The notes: generated from the sequence alone by a model not told the origin. A stretch of DNA of 64,000 nt from Streptomyces sp. NBC_00335 (GCF_036127095.1 NZ_CP108006.1:6377501-6441500); one strand, 5' to 3'; positions 27,001-39,748 are shown, numbered from the stretch's first letter. Translations and numbers: made by a program.

Positions 27001-29387
27001 GTCCGGGGCTTTCCTTGGGGCTTGGGTGAGGTGAGTTCCGTACGGGTGAGCAGTGCGGCCAGTTCGACGAGGTCGGTGCCCGCCAGGCGGGGGAGGGCGC
27101 AGCCGGAGAGGGTGCGGCACGCTTCGCGCCAGGCGGCGGGGAGCGAGTCGCCGCCGCCGAGGGCGCCGGTCAGCGCGCCGGCGAGGGCGGGGGCGGAGTC
27201 CGCGACGCGCGACAGGCAGGCGGCGGCCGGGACCGCCTCGCCGACCCGGCCGCGGGCGGCGGTGGCGAGGGCGAGGGCCACGGGGACGGTTTCCGCGGCG
27301 GCGATCCCGTAGCTGTAGACGTGGTCGACGATCTGGTGCTCCAGGAGCGGGACGATGGCGAAGGCCCCGCCGGTCGCGGCCGTCTCGGCGCGGGCGAGTT
27401 TCACCGCGTGCCGGGCGTTGCGGCCGATCTCGGTGGACTCCGGCAGCTGCGCGAGGGCGGCGTCGACGGCGGCGTCGGTGTCGGAGGCGGTGCAGGTTCC
27501 GGTGCTCGCGAGGGCGGTGGCGATGGCGGCGGCCATGGCGCGGGCGCCGTGGACCCCGTCGCCGTCCTGGGTGTAGCGGGCGTCGAACTCGGCGAGGTCC
27601 GCGGCGGCCTCGGGGTCCCCGGGATGGACGACGGCCAGGACGCAGGCCCGGATGCAGGCGGCGTCGTCGAAGTAGTGCGGGTTGTCGTGGCCGGTGGCGG
27701 GCGGGCGCAGGCCGGCGGCGAGGTTGCCGAGGCCGGCGCGGACGGAGATCCGGGCGCGCAGGGGCAGGACGGCGGACTCGACCTCGGGCGCGCGTTCCGC
27801 CGCCGCGGCGACCTCGCTGGCCAGGGCGTTCCAGGCCAGGTCGATGGCGGCGCGCATGCGGCGGGACCGGGAGAGGTCGCTGAGCAGCACGCCGGCGGCG
27901 GTGAGGACGGACTCGGCGGCGAAGGCGGCCCACTCGGCGTCGTCGGAGGGGCCGAGGCGCAGCGGCTCCGGGGGCTGGTTGAGGGCGATGGGGACGGGGA
28001 GGGTGGTGGTGGCGTTCTGCTCGGCGAAGGTGTCGAGCTCGCGGGTGAGGCGGCGGGTCCACTCGGGCATGCGGCTGGCCCGGTGGCGGGCGGCGGGCCA
28101 CCCGGCGGCGTCGCCCGCGGCGAGCCCGAGCAGCAGCCCCTCGATCCGGCGGGGCCCTTCGGGGGCGGGCCCGGGGGCCGGCGCGGTACGGGGCTCGGCG
28201 GTGGCGGTGGCGATGGCCGTGGCCGTGGCCGTGGCCGTACGGGGCTGCGCGTCCCGCGGCGCGGGTCCCGGCGGGGACGTGTGGGGCGGGGCGTCGGCGG
28301 GTCCTGACGGGGCGGTGAGCGGGCCGCCCGTGACCTCCGCCGGGGCGGTGCGGGCCGCGGGGCCGGGGTTGGTCCAGGCCCCTGGCGGGGCGCTGCGGGC
28401 CGCCGTGCGGGGCGGGGTGCCGTCCGGGCCCGGCGTGGCTTCCGCCGGGGCGGTGCCGGGCCGCGCGGTCCCGCTCGCGGCGCCGGTCGCCGGGGCGTCC
28501 CGGCCGGAGGCGGTCCCCTTCCGGGGCGGGGTGTCGCCCCCGGTTCCCCGGCCGGGCGCGTCCACCACCACCGCGCCGGCGGTACGGGGCTGCGTGCGAG
28601 GCGGGGCGTCGTGCCCGGTGGGGGCCGGCTCCGGGGCGGGGGGACTCTCCCCGTACCCGCCCCTTCCCGAAACCGGGGGCAGGCCCCCGGGCCCCCGGAC
28701 CGGCGCCGGTGCCTCCGCCGGCCCGGGGGCGGCGGTCGCGGCGCGGAGGAACCCGGGCACCGGCGTACCGGCGATCCCCGGGCCCCGGGCGGGCTCGGGG
28801 CGACCGCCCGCGGGGGCGACGGCCCCGCCCGCCTCCCGGCCGTCGGCGGGCCGGGTCGGGGTGTCGTCCTCCGGGGTCCGCTCGGTTCGGGCGTCGGCCC
28901 GAGCGGCGTCCTGGCGGGTGGCCGGCCCGGTCGGGGTGTCGCCCTCCCGGGTCCGAGCGGCCTCCCGGTCGTCGGCCGGCCTGGTCAGGGTGTCGTCCTC
29001 CGGGGTCCGCTCGGTCCGGGCGTCGGGCTGAGCGGCCTCCCGGTCGTCGGCCGGCCGGGTCAGGGTGTCGTCCCCCGGGGTCCGCTCAGACCGGGCGTCG
29101 GGCCGCGCGGCGTCCTGGCGGGTGGCCGGCCCGGTCGGGGTGTCGCCCTCCGGGGTCCGAGCGGCCTCCCGGGCGTCGGCCCGAGCGGCCTCCCGGCCGT
29201 CGGCCCGAGCGGCCTCCCGGCCGTCGGCCGGCCGGGTCAGGGTGCCGTCCTCCGGGGCCCGCTCAGACCGGGCGTCGGCCCGCGCGGCGTCCTGGCGGGT
29301 GGCCTTCTCGGGTGCGGTGTCGTGTGGGGGAGGCGGGTTGGTGGGAAGCGGGGTGGTGGGGGGCGGGGTGGTCGGAGTCAGGGTCAT
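26997..29387 (-). CDS. Degenerate ADP-ribosylglycohydrolase-like protein with about 410-residue disordered N-terminus
   Basis: A 796-residue protein. Residues 1-410 are Asp/Arg/Ala/Glu/Thr/Pro-rich repeats (DARSERTPEDDTLTRPAD-like units) plus palindromic element copy C. From RIEGLLLGLAAGDAAGW the domain is recognisable, with DDAACIRACVLA and FDARYTQDGDGVHGARAMA. However, the TDDT region reads LGPSDDAEWAAFA, and the C-terminal metal loop reads CLSRVADSAPALAGAL, without the G-x-D-x-D core. It is probably catalytically weak or dead and may act as a regulatory or scaffold paralogue. The ATG lies in the overlap with the upstream hydrolase. Confidence 0.8.
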   Translation of the reverse strand: MTLTPTTPPPTTPLPTNPPPPHDTAPEKATRQDAARADARSERAPEDGTLTRPADGREAARADGREAARADAREAARTPEGDTPTGPATRQDAARPDARSERTPGDDTLTRPADDREAAQPDARTERTPEDDTLTRPADDREAARTREGDTPTGPATRQDAARADARTERTPEDDTPTRPADGREAGGAVAPAGGRPEPARGPGIAGTPVPGFLRAATAAPGPAEAPAPVRGPGGLPPVSGRGGYGESPPAPEPAPTGHDAPPRTQPRTAGAVVVDAPGRGTGGDTPPRKGTASGRDAPATGAASGTARPGTAPAEATPGPDGTPPRTAARSAPPGAWTNPGPAARTAPAEVTGGPLTAPSGPADAPPHTSPPGPAPRDAQPRTATATATAIATATAEPRTAPAPGPAPEGPRRIEGLLLGLAAGDAAGWPAARHRASRMPEWTRRLTRELDTFAEQNATTTLPVPIALNQPPEPLRLGPSDDAEWAAFAAESVLTAAGVLLSDLSRSRRMRAAIDLAWNALASEVAAAAERAPEVESAVLPLRARISVRAGLGNLAAGLRPPATGHDNPHYFDDAACIRACVLAVVHPGDPEAAADLAEFDARYTQDGDGVHGARAMAAAIATALASTGTCTASDTDAAVDAALAQLPESTEIGRNARHAVKLARAETAATGGAFAIVPLLEHQIVDHVYSYGIAAAETVPVALALATAARGRVGEAVPAAACLSRVADSAPALAGALTGALGGGDSLPAAWREACRTLSGCALPRLAGTDLVELAALLTRTELTSPKPQGKPRT
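28641..28699 (-). repeat. Palindromic element copy C, inside a coding region
   Basis: The minus strand has CCGGGGG-CCTG-CCCCCGG, then GTTTCGGGAAGGGGCGGG. It is translated as GGLPPVSGRGGYGES. Orientation and frame match copy A. Confidence 0.75.
28850..29300 (-). repeat. Imperfect tandem repeats in the third hydrolase's linker
   Basis: The text GxRSERTPEDD-TRPADxREA and DTPTGPATRQDAARADA recurs about four to five times with substitutions and truncated units. The repeated DNA keeps one reading frame throughout. Confidence 0.75.
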
Positions 29388-30370
29388 CGGGGGGTCTCGG
29401 TTTCCGGGGTGAGGAGGTCCGCGATGTCCAGGACGTGGTAGCCGCGCATCGAGGGGAGGCAGCTTCCGCGGACCGGGCCGATCACCGAGGACCAGGCGGC
29501 CGGGATGGCGGGGGCGCCGGACATGGCGCCGGCGAGCGCGCCCGCCACGGCCGCCGTGGTGTCCGCGTCGCGGCCCATGTTGACCGCCATGAGGACCGAG
29601 GAGGCGAAGTCGCCGCCGCACGCGGCGAACGCGCCGAAGGCGAGGCCGACCGCCTCGGGGGCCAGGTCCGTCCAGGGGTAGCCGCCGATGACCACCGCCG
29701 AGCGGACCGCCCGCTCGCCGCGCGGGGCGGCCGTCACGGCCCGGCGCAGGGAGCGGGCCGTCCAGGAGTCGGAGGGGATGACGGAGAGGGCCGCCGAGAT
29801 GACGGAGGCCGCGGAGCCCCCGGCCATCGCCGCGGCGACCCCGGCCGCGACGGCCTGGCCGCCGTAGATGCCCTCGCCGTCGTGGCTGACGCAGCCGTCG
29901 ATGGCGACGAGCCGGGCGGCTTCGGCCGGGCGGCCCGCCGCGAAGACGCCGAAGGGGGCCGCCCGCATGGCCAGACCGTCCGACCAGGCGTGCCGGTGCT
30001 GGGCGGAGATGGGGGCCGCCAGCCCCCGGCGGAGGTTCTCCAGGGTGCCGCGTTCCGAGAAGCCCGCACCGCGGAACGGGCCTTCGTCCAGGTCCGCGAT
30101 CCAGTGGTGCCACGCCCGTTCGACGTGGGCGACCGTCAGCGCCGACCCGTGTCGGGCCAGCAGCAGGCCCGAGAAGATCGCGTACTCCGTATCGTCCGTG
30201 CCCGCCGGGTCGTCCGAGACGAAGCCCTCGATCCGGCCCCACTTCGCCCGGATCTCCGAGGGCTTCATGTTCTCCGCGGGGGCGCCCAGCGCGTCACCCA
30301 CCGCGAGTCCGAGAAGAGCGCCCCGGGCCCGTTCGAGGAGGACCTGCGGATTGCATGCAATCAGCTCCAT
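29384..30370 (-). CDS. ADP-ribosylglycohydrolase-family protein, first gene of the operon
   Basis: A 328-residue protein comprising only the catalytic domain. ARGALLGLAVGDALGAPAENM opens it, DPAGTDDTEYAIF gives TDDTE at 58-62, HDGEGIYGGQAVAAG sits mid-domain, and NMGRDADTTAAVAGALAG gives the C-terminal metal site at 266-273. It is the best-conserved of the four and should be active. The start ATG has GGAGAGG upstream. It is divergent from the VIT1 gene across a 268-bp intergenic region, the only place an operon promoter could lie. Confidence 0.92.
   Translation of the reverse strand: MELIACNPQVLLERARGALLGLAVGDALGAPAENMKPSEIRAKWGRIEGFVSDDPAGTDDTEYAIFSGLLLARHGSALTVAHVERAWHHWIADLDEGPFRGAGFSERGTLENLRRGLAAPISAQHRHAWSDGLAMRAAPFGVFAAGRPAEAARLVAIDGCVSHDGEGIYGGQAVAAGVAAAMAGGSAASVISAALSVIPSDSWTARSLRRAVTAAPRGERAVRSAVVIGGYPWTDLAPEAVGLAFGAFAACGGDFASSVLMAVNMGRDADTTAAVAGALAGAMSGAPAIPAAWSSVIGPVRGSCLPSMRGYHVLDIADLLTPETETPR
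30349..30362. promoter_or_regulatory. 14-bp perfect palindrome at the start of the hydrolase operon
   Basis: GATTGCATGCAATC is self-complementary and AT-richer than its surroundings. It falls within codons 3-8 of the first hydrolase gene. A candidate operator by symmetry only. Confidence 0.35.
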
Positions 30371-30567
30371 GGCGCGCCTCTCCACTTGATGGGACTCATA
30401 TTGAGCCCTTGGGGGATTTGTGCCATGGCATGTGGTTTGTCGCTCGTCGCGAAACACCCGCCGCAGGTCCCCGTCACCCGGTCGCCGATCCCCAAAACCC
30501 CAGGTAAGTACGGCCTTCCTTGCTGGCGGGCGGCAAAAATCGTGCGTAGTTTCGAGGTGTTCAGGGG

Positions 30568-30615
30568 GAGTGGGTGTCCGCGCGTCGTCCATGGCACAGC
30601 TCTGTGCACCCACTC
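30568..30615 (+). promoter_or_regulatory. Long inverted repeat in the VIT1 leader
   Basis: GAGTGGGTG (30568-30576) pairs perfectly with CACCCACTC (30607-30615) around a 30-nt loop that contains CACAG-CT-CTGTG next to the right arm. It ends 23 nt before the VIT1 ATG, so it could be a 5'UTR structure or operator. The rest of the 30371-30638 gap holds only TGCCATGGCA (30421-30430) and weak promoter-like sequence. Confidence 0.4.
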
Positions 30616-30638
30616 GTACAAAAGGGGAGATAGCCGGA

Positions 30639-31370
30639 ATGTCCATCATCGATATCGAAGCGCCGCTTCACACCGCCCACCGCACCAACCACACCCACCG
30701 TGACGTCAACGGCGGATGGCTGCGCCCGGCGGTCTTCGGTGCGATGGACGGGCTCGTCTCCAACCTCGCGCTGATGACCGGTGTGGCCGGCGGCGCCGTC
30801 GCCCCGCACGTCATCGTCGTCACCGGCCTGGCCGGCCTCGCCGCCGGAGCCTTCTCCATGGCGGCGGGGGAGTACACCTCGGTCGCCTCGCAGCGCGAGC
30901 TCGTGCTCGCCGAACTGGACATAGAGCGCCAGCAGTTGCGCAAGCACCCCATCGACGAGATGGAGGAGCTGGCCGAGCTCTACGTCTCGCGCGGCGTCGA
31001 GCCGGCGCTGGCCCGCGAGGTGGCCATGCAGCTCTCCCGCGACCCGGAGCAGGCGCTGGAGATCCACGCCCGCGAGGAGCTCGGGATCGACCCGGACGAC
31101 CTGCCGTCGCCGATGGTCGCCGCCGTGTCCTCCTTCGGATCGTTCGCGCTCGGCGCGCTCGTCCCGCTGCTGCCCTACCTGCTCGGCGCGACCGTCCTGT
31201 GGCCCGCGGTGCTCGCGGCCCTGGTGGGGCTCTTCGCCTGCGGCGCGGTGGTCTCCCGGGTCACGGCCCGCTCCTGGTGGTACAGCGGGCTGCGCCAGCT
31301 CGTCCTGGGTGGCGCGGCCGCGGGTGTGACGTACATCCTGGGAACCTGGATCGGTGGAGCCGTAGGCTGA
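30639..31370 (+). CDS. VIT1/CCC1-family metal transporter
   Basis: A 243-residue membrane protein. DVNGGWLRPAVFGAMDGLVSNLALMTGVAGG is the family start with the Asp metal site. GLAAGAFSMAAGEYTSVASQRE is the conserved second helix. A cytosolic Glu-rich helical region (DEMEELAELYVSRGVEPALAREVAMQL) matches the metal-binding domain, and three more helices follow. The family moves Fe(II) or Mn(II) out of the cytosol. AAAGGGGAGA upstream serves as ribosome binding site. Confidence 0.92.
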   Translation: MSIIDIEAPLHTAHRTNHTHRDVNGGWLRPAVFGAMDGLVSNLALMTGVAGGAVAPHVIVVTGLAGLAAGAFSMAAGEYTSVASQRELVLAELDIERQQLRKHPIDEMEELAELYVSRGVEPALAREVAMQLSRDPEQALEIHAREELGIDPDDLPSPMVAAVSSFGSFALGALVPLLPYLLGATVLWPAVLAALVGLFACGAVVSRVTARSWWYSGLRQLVLGGAAAGVTYILGTWIGGAVG

Positions 31371-31688
31371 CCGTGCAGGGAGTGAGACACTATGCAGTAG
31401 GCAACATAAGTAGTCAGTTACTCGGCGGTTTCGATCCTGTGTCCGCCGGGCATCAGACCCTGGGCGCCGGGCAATGAGGCCCGCCCCGTACCGGGACCTT
31501 CGTCCCGTGTCCCGATGCCGGACACCTGCGAAAGTCCCCTCTTGTCTGCTCCGTGCAGTGTCCGCATGCTGGAATGACATATCCGCTTCGCGGGATTGTC
31601 GTCATCATGTAATCTGCACGAAATTTCGCAGAGGGCCAACGTCGTCCCTCGGCTATGCACATATGCCACGACGACGACGGGAGAGCCG
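31371..31688 (+). promoter_or_regulatory. gltB upstream region with GlnR-like half-box
   Basis: This 318-bp stretch contains no gene. GTAAT-CTGCAC-GAAAT at 31609-31624 fits the Streptomyces GlnR half-box pattern gTnAc-n6-GaAAc at most positions, but a second half-box is not evident. CGAAATTTCG at 31619-31628 is a perfect 10-bp palindrome. The region probably carries the gltBD promoter. Regulation by GlnR is a suggestion only. Confidence 0.4.
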
Positions 31689-36276
<4,588 letters not shown>

Positions 36277-36284
<8 letters not shown>

Positions 36285-37737
36285 CCCGAAGGGCTTCCTC
36301 ACCACCCCGCGCGAGACCGCCTGCACCCGTCCTGTGGCCGAGCGCCTCCAGGACTGGAACGAGGTCTACGTTCCGGGCTCGCTGCTGCCGATCATCAGCA
36401 AGCAGGCCGGCCGCTGCATGGACTGCGGCATCCCGTTCTGCCACAACGGCTGCCCCCTCGGGAACCTGATCCCCGAGTGGAACGACTTCGCGTACCGCGA
36501 GGACTGGACCGCCGCCTCCGAGCGGCTGCACGCGACGAACAACTTCCCGGAGTTCACCGGGCGGCTGTGCCCGGCGCCGTGCGAGTCCGCCTGCGTGCTC
36601 GGCATCAACCAGCCGGCCGTCACCATCAAGAACGTCGAAGTCTCGATCATCGACAAGGCGTGGGACAACGGCGACGTCACCCCGCAGGCGCCCGAGCGCC
36701 TGTCGGGCAAGACCGCCGCGGTCATCGGCTCCGGCCCGGCGGGTCTCGCCGCGGCCCAGCAGCTGACCCGGGCCGGCCACACCGTGGTGGTGTACGAGCG
36801 CGCCGACCGCATCGGCGGGCTGCTGCGCTACGGCATCCCCGAGTTCAAGATGGAGAAGGTGCACATCAACCGCCGCATCGAGCAGATGCGCGCGGAGGGC
36901 ACCAAGTTCCGTACGGGCGTCGAGGTCGGCCGCGACGTCACCGCCACGGACCTGCGCAAGCGGTTCGACGCGGTCGTCATCGCGGCGGGCGCGACGATCT
37001 CCCGCGACCTCCCGGTCCCGGGCCGCGACCTGAACGGCATCCACTTCGCGATGGAGTACCTCCCCCTCGCGAACAAGGTCCAGGAGGGCGACTTCATGGC
37101 GCCCCCCATCACGGCCGAGGGCAAGCACGTGGTCGTCATCGGCGGCGGCGACACCGGCGCGGACTGCGTGGGCACCGCCCACCGCCAGGGCGCGGCCTCG
37201 GTCACGCAGCTGGAGATCATGCCGCGTCCCTCCGAGGACCGGCCGGCCGGCCAGCCCTGGCCGACCTTCCCCATGCTGTACAAGGTCACCTCTGCTCACG
37301 AGGAGGGCGGCGAGCGGATCTACTCCGTCTCCACCACCCACTTCGAGGGCGACGAGGACGGCAACGTCAAGGCCCTCCACCTCGTCGAGGTCGCCTTCGA
37401 GGACGGCAAGCTCGTCCAGAAGCCCGGCACCGAGCGCGTCCTCCCCGCGCAGCTGGTCACCCTGGCGATGGGCTTCACCGGCACCGACCAGGAGAACGGC
37501 CTCACGGCGCAGTTCGGCCTGGCGATGGACGCCCGCGGCAACATCGAGCGCGACGCCTCCTACGCGACCAACGTCGACGGCGTCTTCGTCGCCGGCGACG
37601 CCGGCCGCGGCCAGTCGCTGATCGTCTGGGCCATCGCGGAAGGCCGCTCGGCCGCCCGCGGCGTGGACCGCTTCCTGACCGGCACCAGCGCCCTCCCGTA
37701 CCCGGTCAAGCCGACGGACCGCTCGATCACCGTGTAA
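36277..37737 (+). CDS. gltD: Glutamate synthase (NADPH) small subunit
   Basis: A 486-residue FAD protein that passes electrons from NADPH to GltB. The N-terminal cysteines (C47, C50, C55, C59 in [14 protein letters not shown] and C98, C102, C106 in CPAPCESAC) bind two 4Fe-4S clusters. [13 protein letters not shown] is the FAD Rossmann motif, and [16 protein letters not shown] the NADPH site. [14 protein letters not shown] closes the FAD site. The length is normal and the overlap with gltB indicates coupled translation. Confidence 0.97.
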
Positions 37738-37808
37738 CACGCAGTACCTGCAGAACCCCTCCTCCGGGAGGACCCCTCATACGGTCCGTACAACGAAGTA
37801 CGGCACTC

Positions 37809-37868
37809 GACACAACGCCCGCCACGTCCCCGACCAGGGGTGGCGGGCGTTGTGGCGTTCCGGGGTGG
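37809..37868 (+). repeat. 60-bp direct repeat, left copy, containing a terminator hairpin
   Basis: It matches 39749-39808 at 58 of 60 positions. Inside, CAACGCCCGCCAC (37813-37825) pairs perfectly with GTGGCGGGCGTTG (37840-37852). It lies between convergent gltD and the GntR gene, so it can terminate both. Confidence 0.9.
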
Positions 37869-38651
37869 TCAGGCTTCGGGCGCGAACTCGTACTGGAGCT
37901 CGTACAGGTGGCCTGCCTTCACCATGACGGTGACCTCGATCGGCTGTCCCTCCGCGCCGTAAACCGCACGGAGGGTCCGCAGGACGGGGAGGTCGCCGGG
38001 TAGCCGTAGGGCGGTGTACTGCTCCTGCGTCGCGACGCGGGCGGAGAGCCGGTCCATGCTGTGGCGGGGTGGGAAGCCGAGTTCCGTCAGCAGGGTCGGA
38101 GTGCCGCCCCGGATCCGGCGGGGTTCCGCGAGGGCGGTGCCGCGCGCGAGGTCCGGCGGGTAGTACGAGCTCACCAGCTCGGCGGGTTCGCCCTCGATGG
38201 TGATCAGCTGGCGTCTGCACACGGCCGCACTGCCCTCGGGGAGGCCGAGAGCGGCGGCGACATCACCGACGACGGACACCTCTTCCACTGCCAGCAACGT
38301 GCTGTGTGCCGCGCGGGCCGGTTCCGATGCTTCGGTGAGCCATGGGTAGGACGCCCCATCCACGGCGGGCGTGAGGGAGCCTGAAGGGCGGACGGTCCGC
38401 TGCCGGGTGTCTCGTACGGTCACTGCCGCGCCCGCACGGCCCAGAGCCAGTCCCTCGTCCTTGAGGAGCCGGACGGCCTTCTGGATCGTTGCGTTGGAGG
38501 CGTCGAACCGGGATTTCAGCTGTGACGTCGAAGGCAGCTTCGATCCGGGTGCGAGGTCGCCGTTCATGATCTCGTCCCGCAGATCGGCGGCGATGCGGGC
38601 ATGGAGCGGCCGGGGGTCGGGGCCTGCGGCTTCGGAACTGGACAGGGTCAT
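37869..38651 (-). CDS. GntR-family transcriptional regulator (HutC/UTRA type)
   Basis: A 260-residue regulator. Residues about 13-80 form the winged helix-turn-helix (PLHARIAADLRDEIMNGDLAPGSKLPST, then SNATIQKAVRLLKDEGL). A UTRA effector domain follows (VCRRQLITIEGEPAELVSSYYPPDLARGT, then PIEVTVMVKAGHLYELQYEF). It overlaps by 4 nt the upstream gene, which encodes a UTRA domain alone. No metabolic gene is in the same operon, so the ligand is unknown. Confidence 0.9.
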   Translation of the reverse strand: MTLSSSEAAGPDPRPLHARIAADLRDEIMNGDLAPGSKLPSTSQLKSRFDASNATIQKAVRLLKDEGLALGRAGAAVTVRDTRQRTVRPSGSLTPAVDGASYPWLTEASEPARAAHSTLLAVEEVSVVGDVAAALGLPEGSAAVCRRQLITIEGEPAELVSSYYPPDLARGTALAEPRRIRGGTPTLLTELGFPPRHSMDRLSARVATQEQYTALRLPGDLPVLRTLRAVYGAEGQPIEVTVMVKAGHLYELQYEFAPEA

Positions 38652-39196
38652 GCGACCTCGATGTCGATCTCGTACCGCAACTGCTGGCGTCCGGCAGGCA
38701 TGACCATCACGTCGGCCTGAATCGGCCGGCCCGCCGAGTCATAGGTGGTCCGGGCGAGTTGGAGGATCGGCTCGAACGGCCCGAGGCCCAGATGCTCCCG
38801 CTCCTCGGAGCCGGGCATCCGGGCCGTCACGTTCTCGACGGCCCGTACGCCGATGTGTCCCAGCGAGGCCAGCAGGGTCACCGCGCCGCCCCGGATCTTT
38901 GCCGTGCCGGCCAGAGGGGTGCCCGCGGCGATGTCGGCAGGGTAGTAGGTGTCGGTCAATTCGGTTGGCTCGCCGTCGAGTTCGATGATCCGGCGGCGGA
39001 CGATGACGGATTCCCCGCTTGTGAGGTCGAGCATGCGGGCGACCTCGGCCGGGGTGTCGGCCGCGCCGGCGTGCAGGATGCGCTGCGCGCCGCGGCGGCC
39101 CGCTGCCTCAGCCTCGGCGGTCCAGGCATCGGAGTCCCCGTCGGGGCGAGGGGTCAGGTACGGCATCGACGTGCCGGTCCATCCGCTGCCGCTCAC
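38648..39196 (-). CDS. Stand-alone UTRA-domain protein lacking a DNA-binding domain
   Basis: A 182-residue protein. From about residue 45 it matches the UTRA effector fold of its neighbour: VIVRRRIIELDGEPTELTDTYYPADIAAGTPL, IRGGAVTLLASLG and IQADVMVMPAGRQQLRYEIDI. No helix-turn-helix precedes it. The GTG start is supported by GGGAGG 4 nt upstream, and upstream in-frame codons do not encode an HTH either. It may form a heterodimer with the full GntR protein translated from the same message, or buffer the ligand. Confidence 0.82.
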   Translation of the reverse strand: MSGSGWTGTSMPYLTPRPDGDSDAWTAEAEAAGRRGAQRILHAGAADTPAEVARMLDLTSGESVIVRRRIIELDGEPTELTDTYYPADIAAGTPLAGTAKIRGGAVTLLASLGHIGVRAVENVTARMPGSEEREHLGLGPFEPILQLARTTYDSAGRPIQADVMVMPAGRQQLRYEIDIEVA

Positions 39197-39345
39197 GGTG
39201 CCTCCCGAGTGTCCGTCGCTGTCTGCCGGTGCCCACGTTAAGCGACGCCTCCGCGCTATCCCAGCCTGCAAACCTTGCCGCTTTTCGCGAATAGCGATAC
39301 GTTCTGTGAGGCCTTGGAAGCTCAGCGTTAAGGCGGTGGGGTGCT

Positions 39346-39735
39346 ATGTCCTTGTCCCGGCAGCAGCGGTTCCCTCGGGCCCGTGCCTCGGTGCGCGCGG
39401 CCCGTCAGTTCGTGGGAGACACGCTTGGTGATTGGGGCGTGTCCGAGCGGCGCGACGACATACGGCTCTGTGTGTCCGAGCTCGCCACGAATGCCGTTCT
39501 GCACGGGGTCCCGCTGGGGCGGGAGTTCGCCGTGCGTCTGGAGTGGGCGGGCGGGATCGTGACGATCGAGGTGCGCGACAGCGGCCCGGGTCGCCCCGTC
39601 GTGGAACAGCCCGACCTCGGTGCCCGGAGCGGCCGGGGGTTGTGGTTGGTGGTCGAGCCTGCGGACGAGTTCCGGATCCGCGACGAACGGGTGGGCAAGG
39701 TGATCCGGGCCGGATTCAAGGTGGCCTCGGCGTGA
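39346..39735 (+). CDS. RsbW-like ATP-binding (HATPase) protein
   Basis: A 129-residue single-domain protein of the anti-sigma-factor kinase type. ELATNAVLHG is the N box, VRDSGPGRP the G1 box and GRGLWLV the G2 box. Hundreds of such small ATPases occur in Streptomyces, some beside regulators, and most have unknown targets. Neither a sigma factor nor an anti-anti-sigma gene is adjacent. It is divergent from the UTRA/GntR pair and enclosed by the same direct repeats. Confidence 0.88.
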   Translation: MSLSRQQRFPRARASVRAARQFVGDTLGDWGVSERRDDIRLCVSELATNAVLHGVPLGREFAVRLEWAGGIVTIEVRDSGPGRPVVEQPDLGARSGRGLWLVVEPADEFRIRDERVGKVIRAGFKVASA

Positions 39736-39748
39736 GGTGAGTGACTGG

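Noticed and set aside
39209..39271. Extending the UTRA-only protein upstream to recover an HTH
   Set aside because: The upstream in-frame residues (MQAGIARRRRLTWAPADSDG) form no winged helix, and the GTG has a clear GGGAGG.
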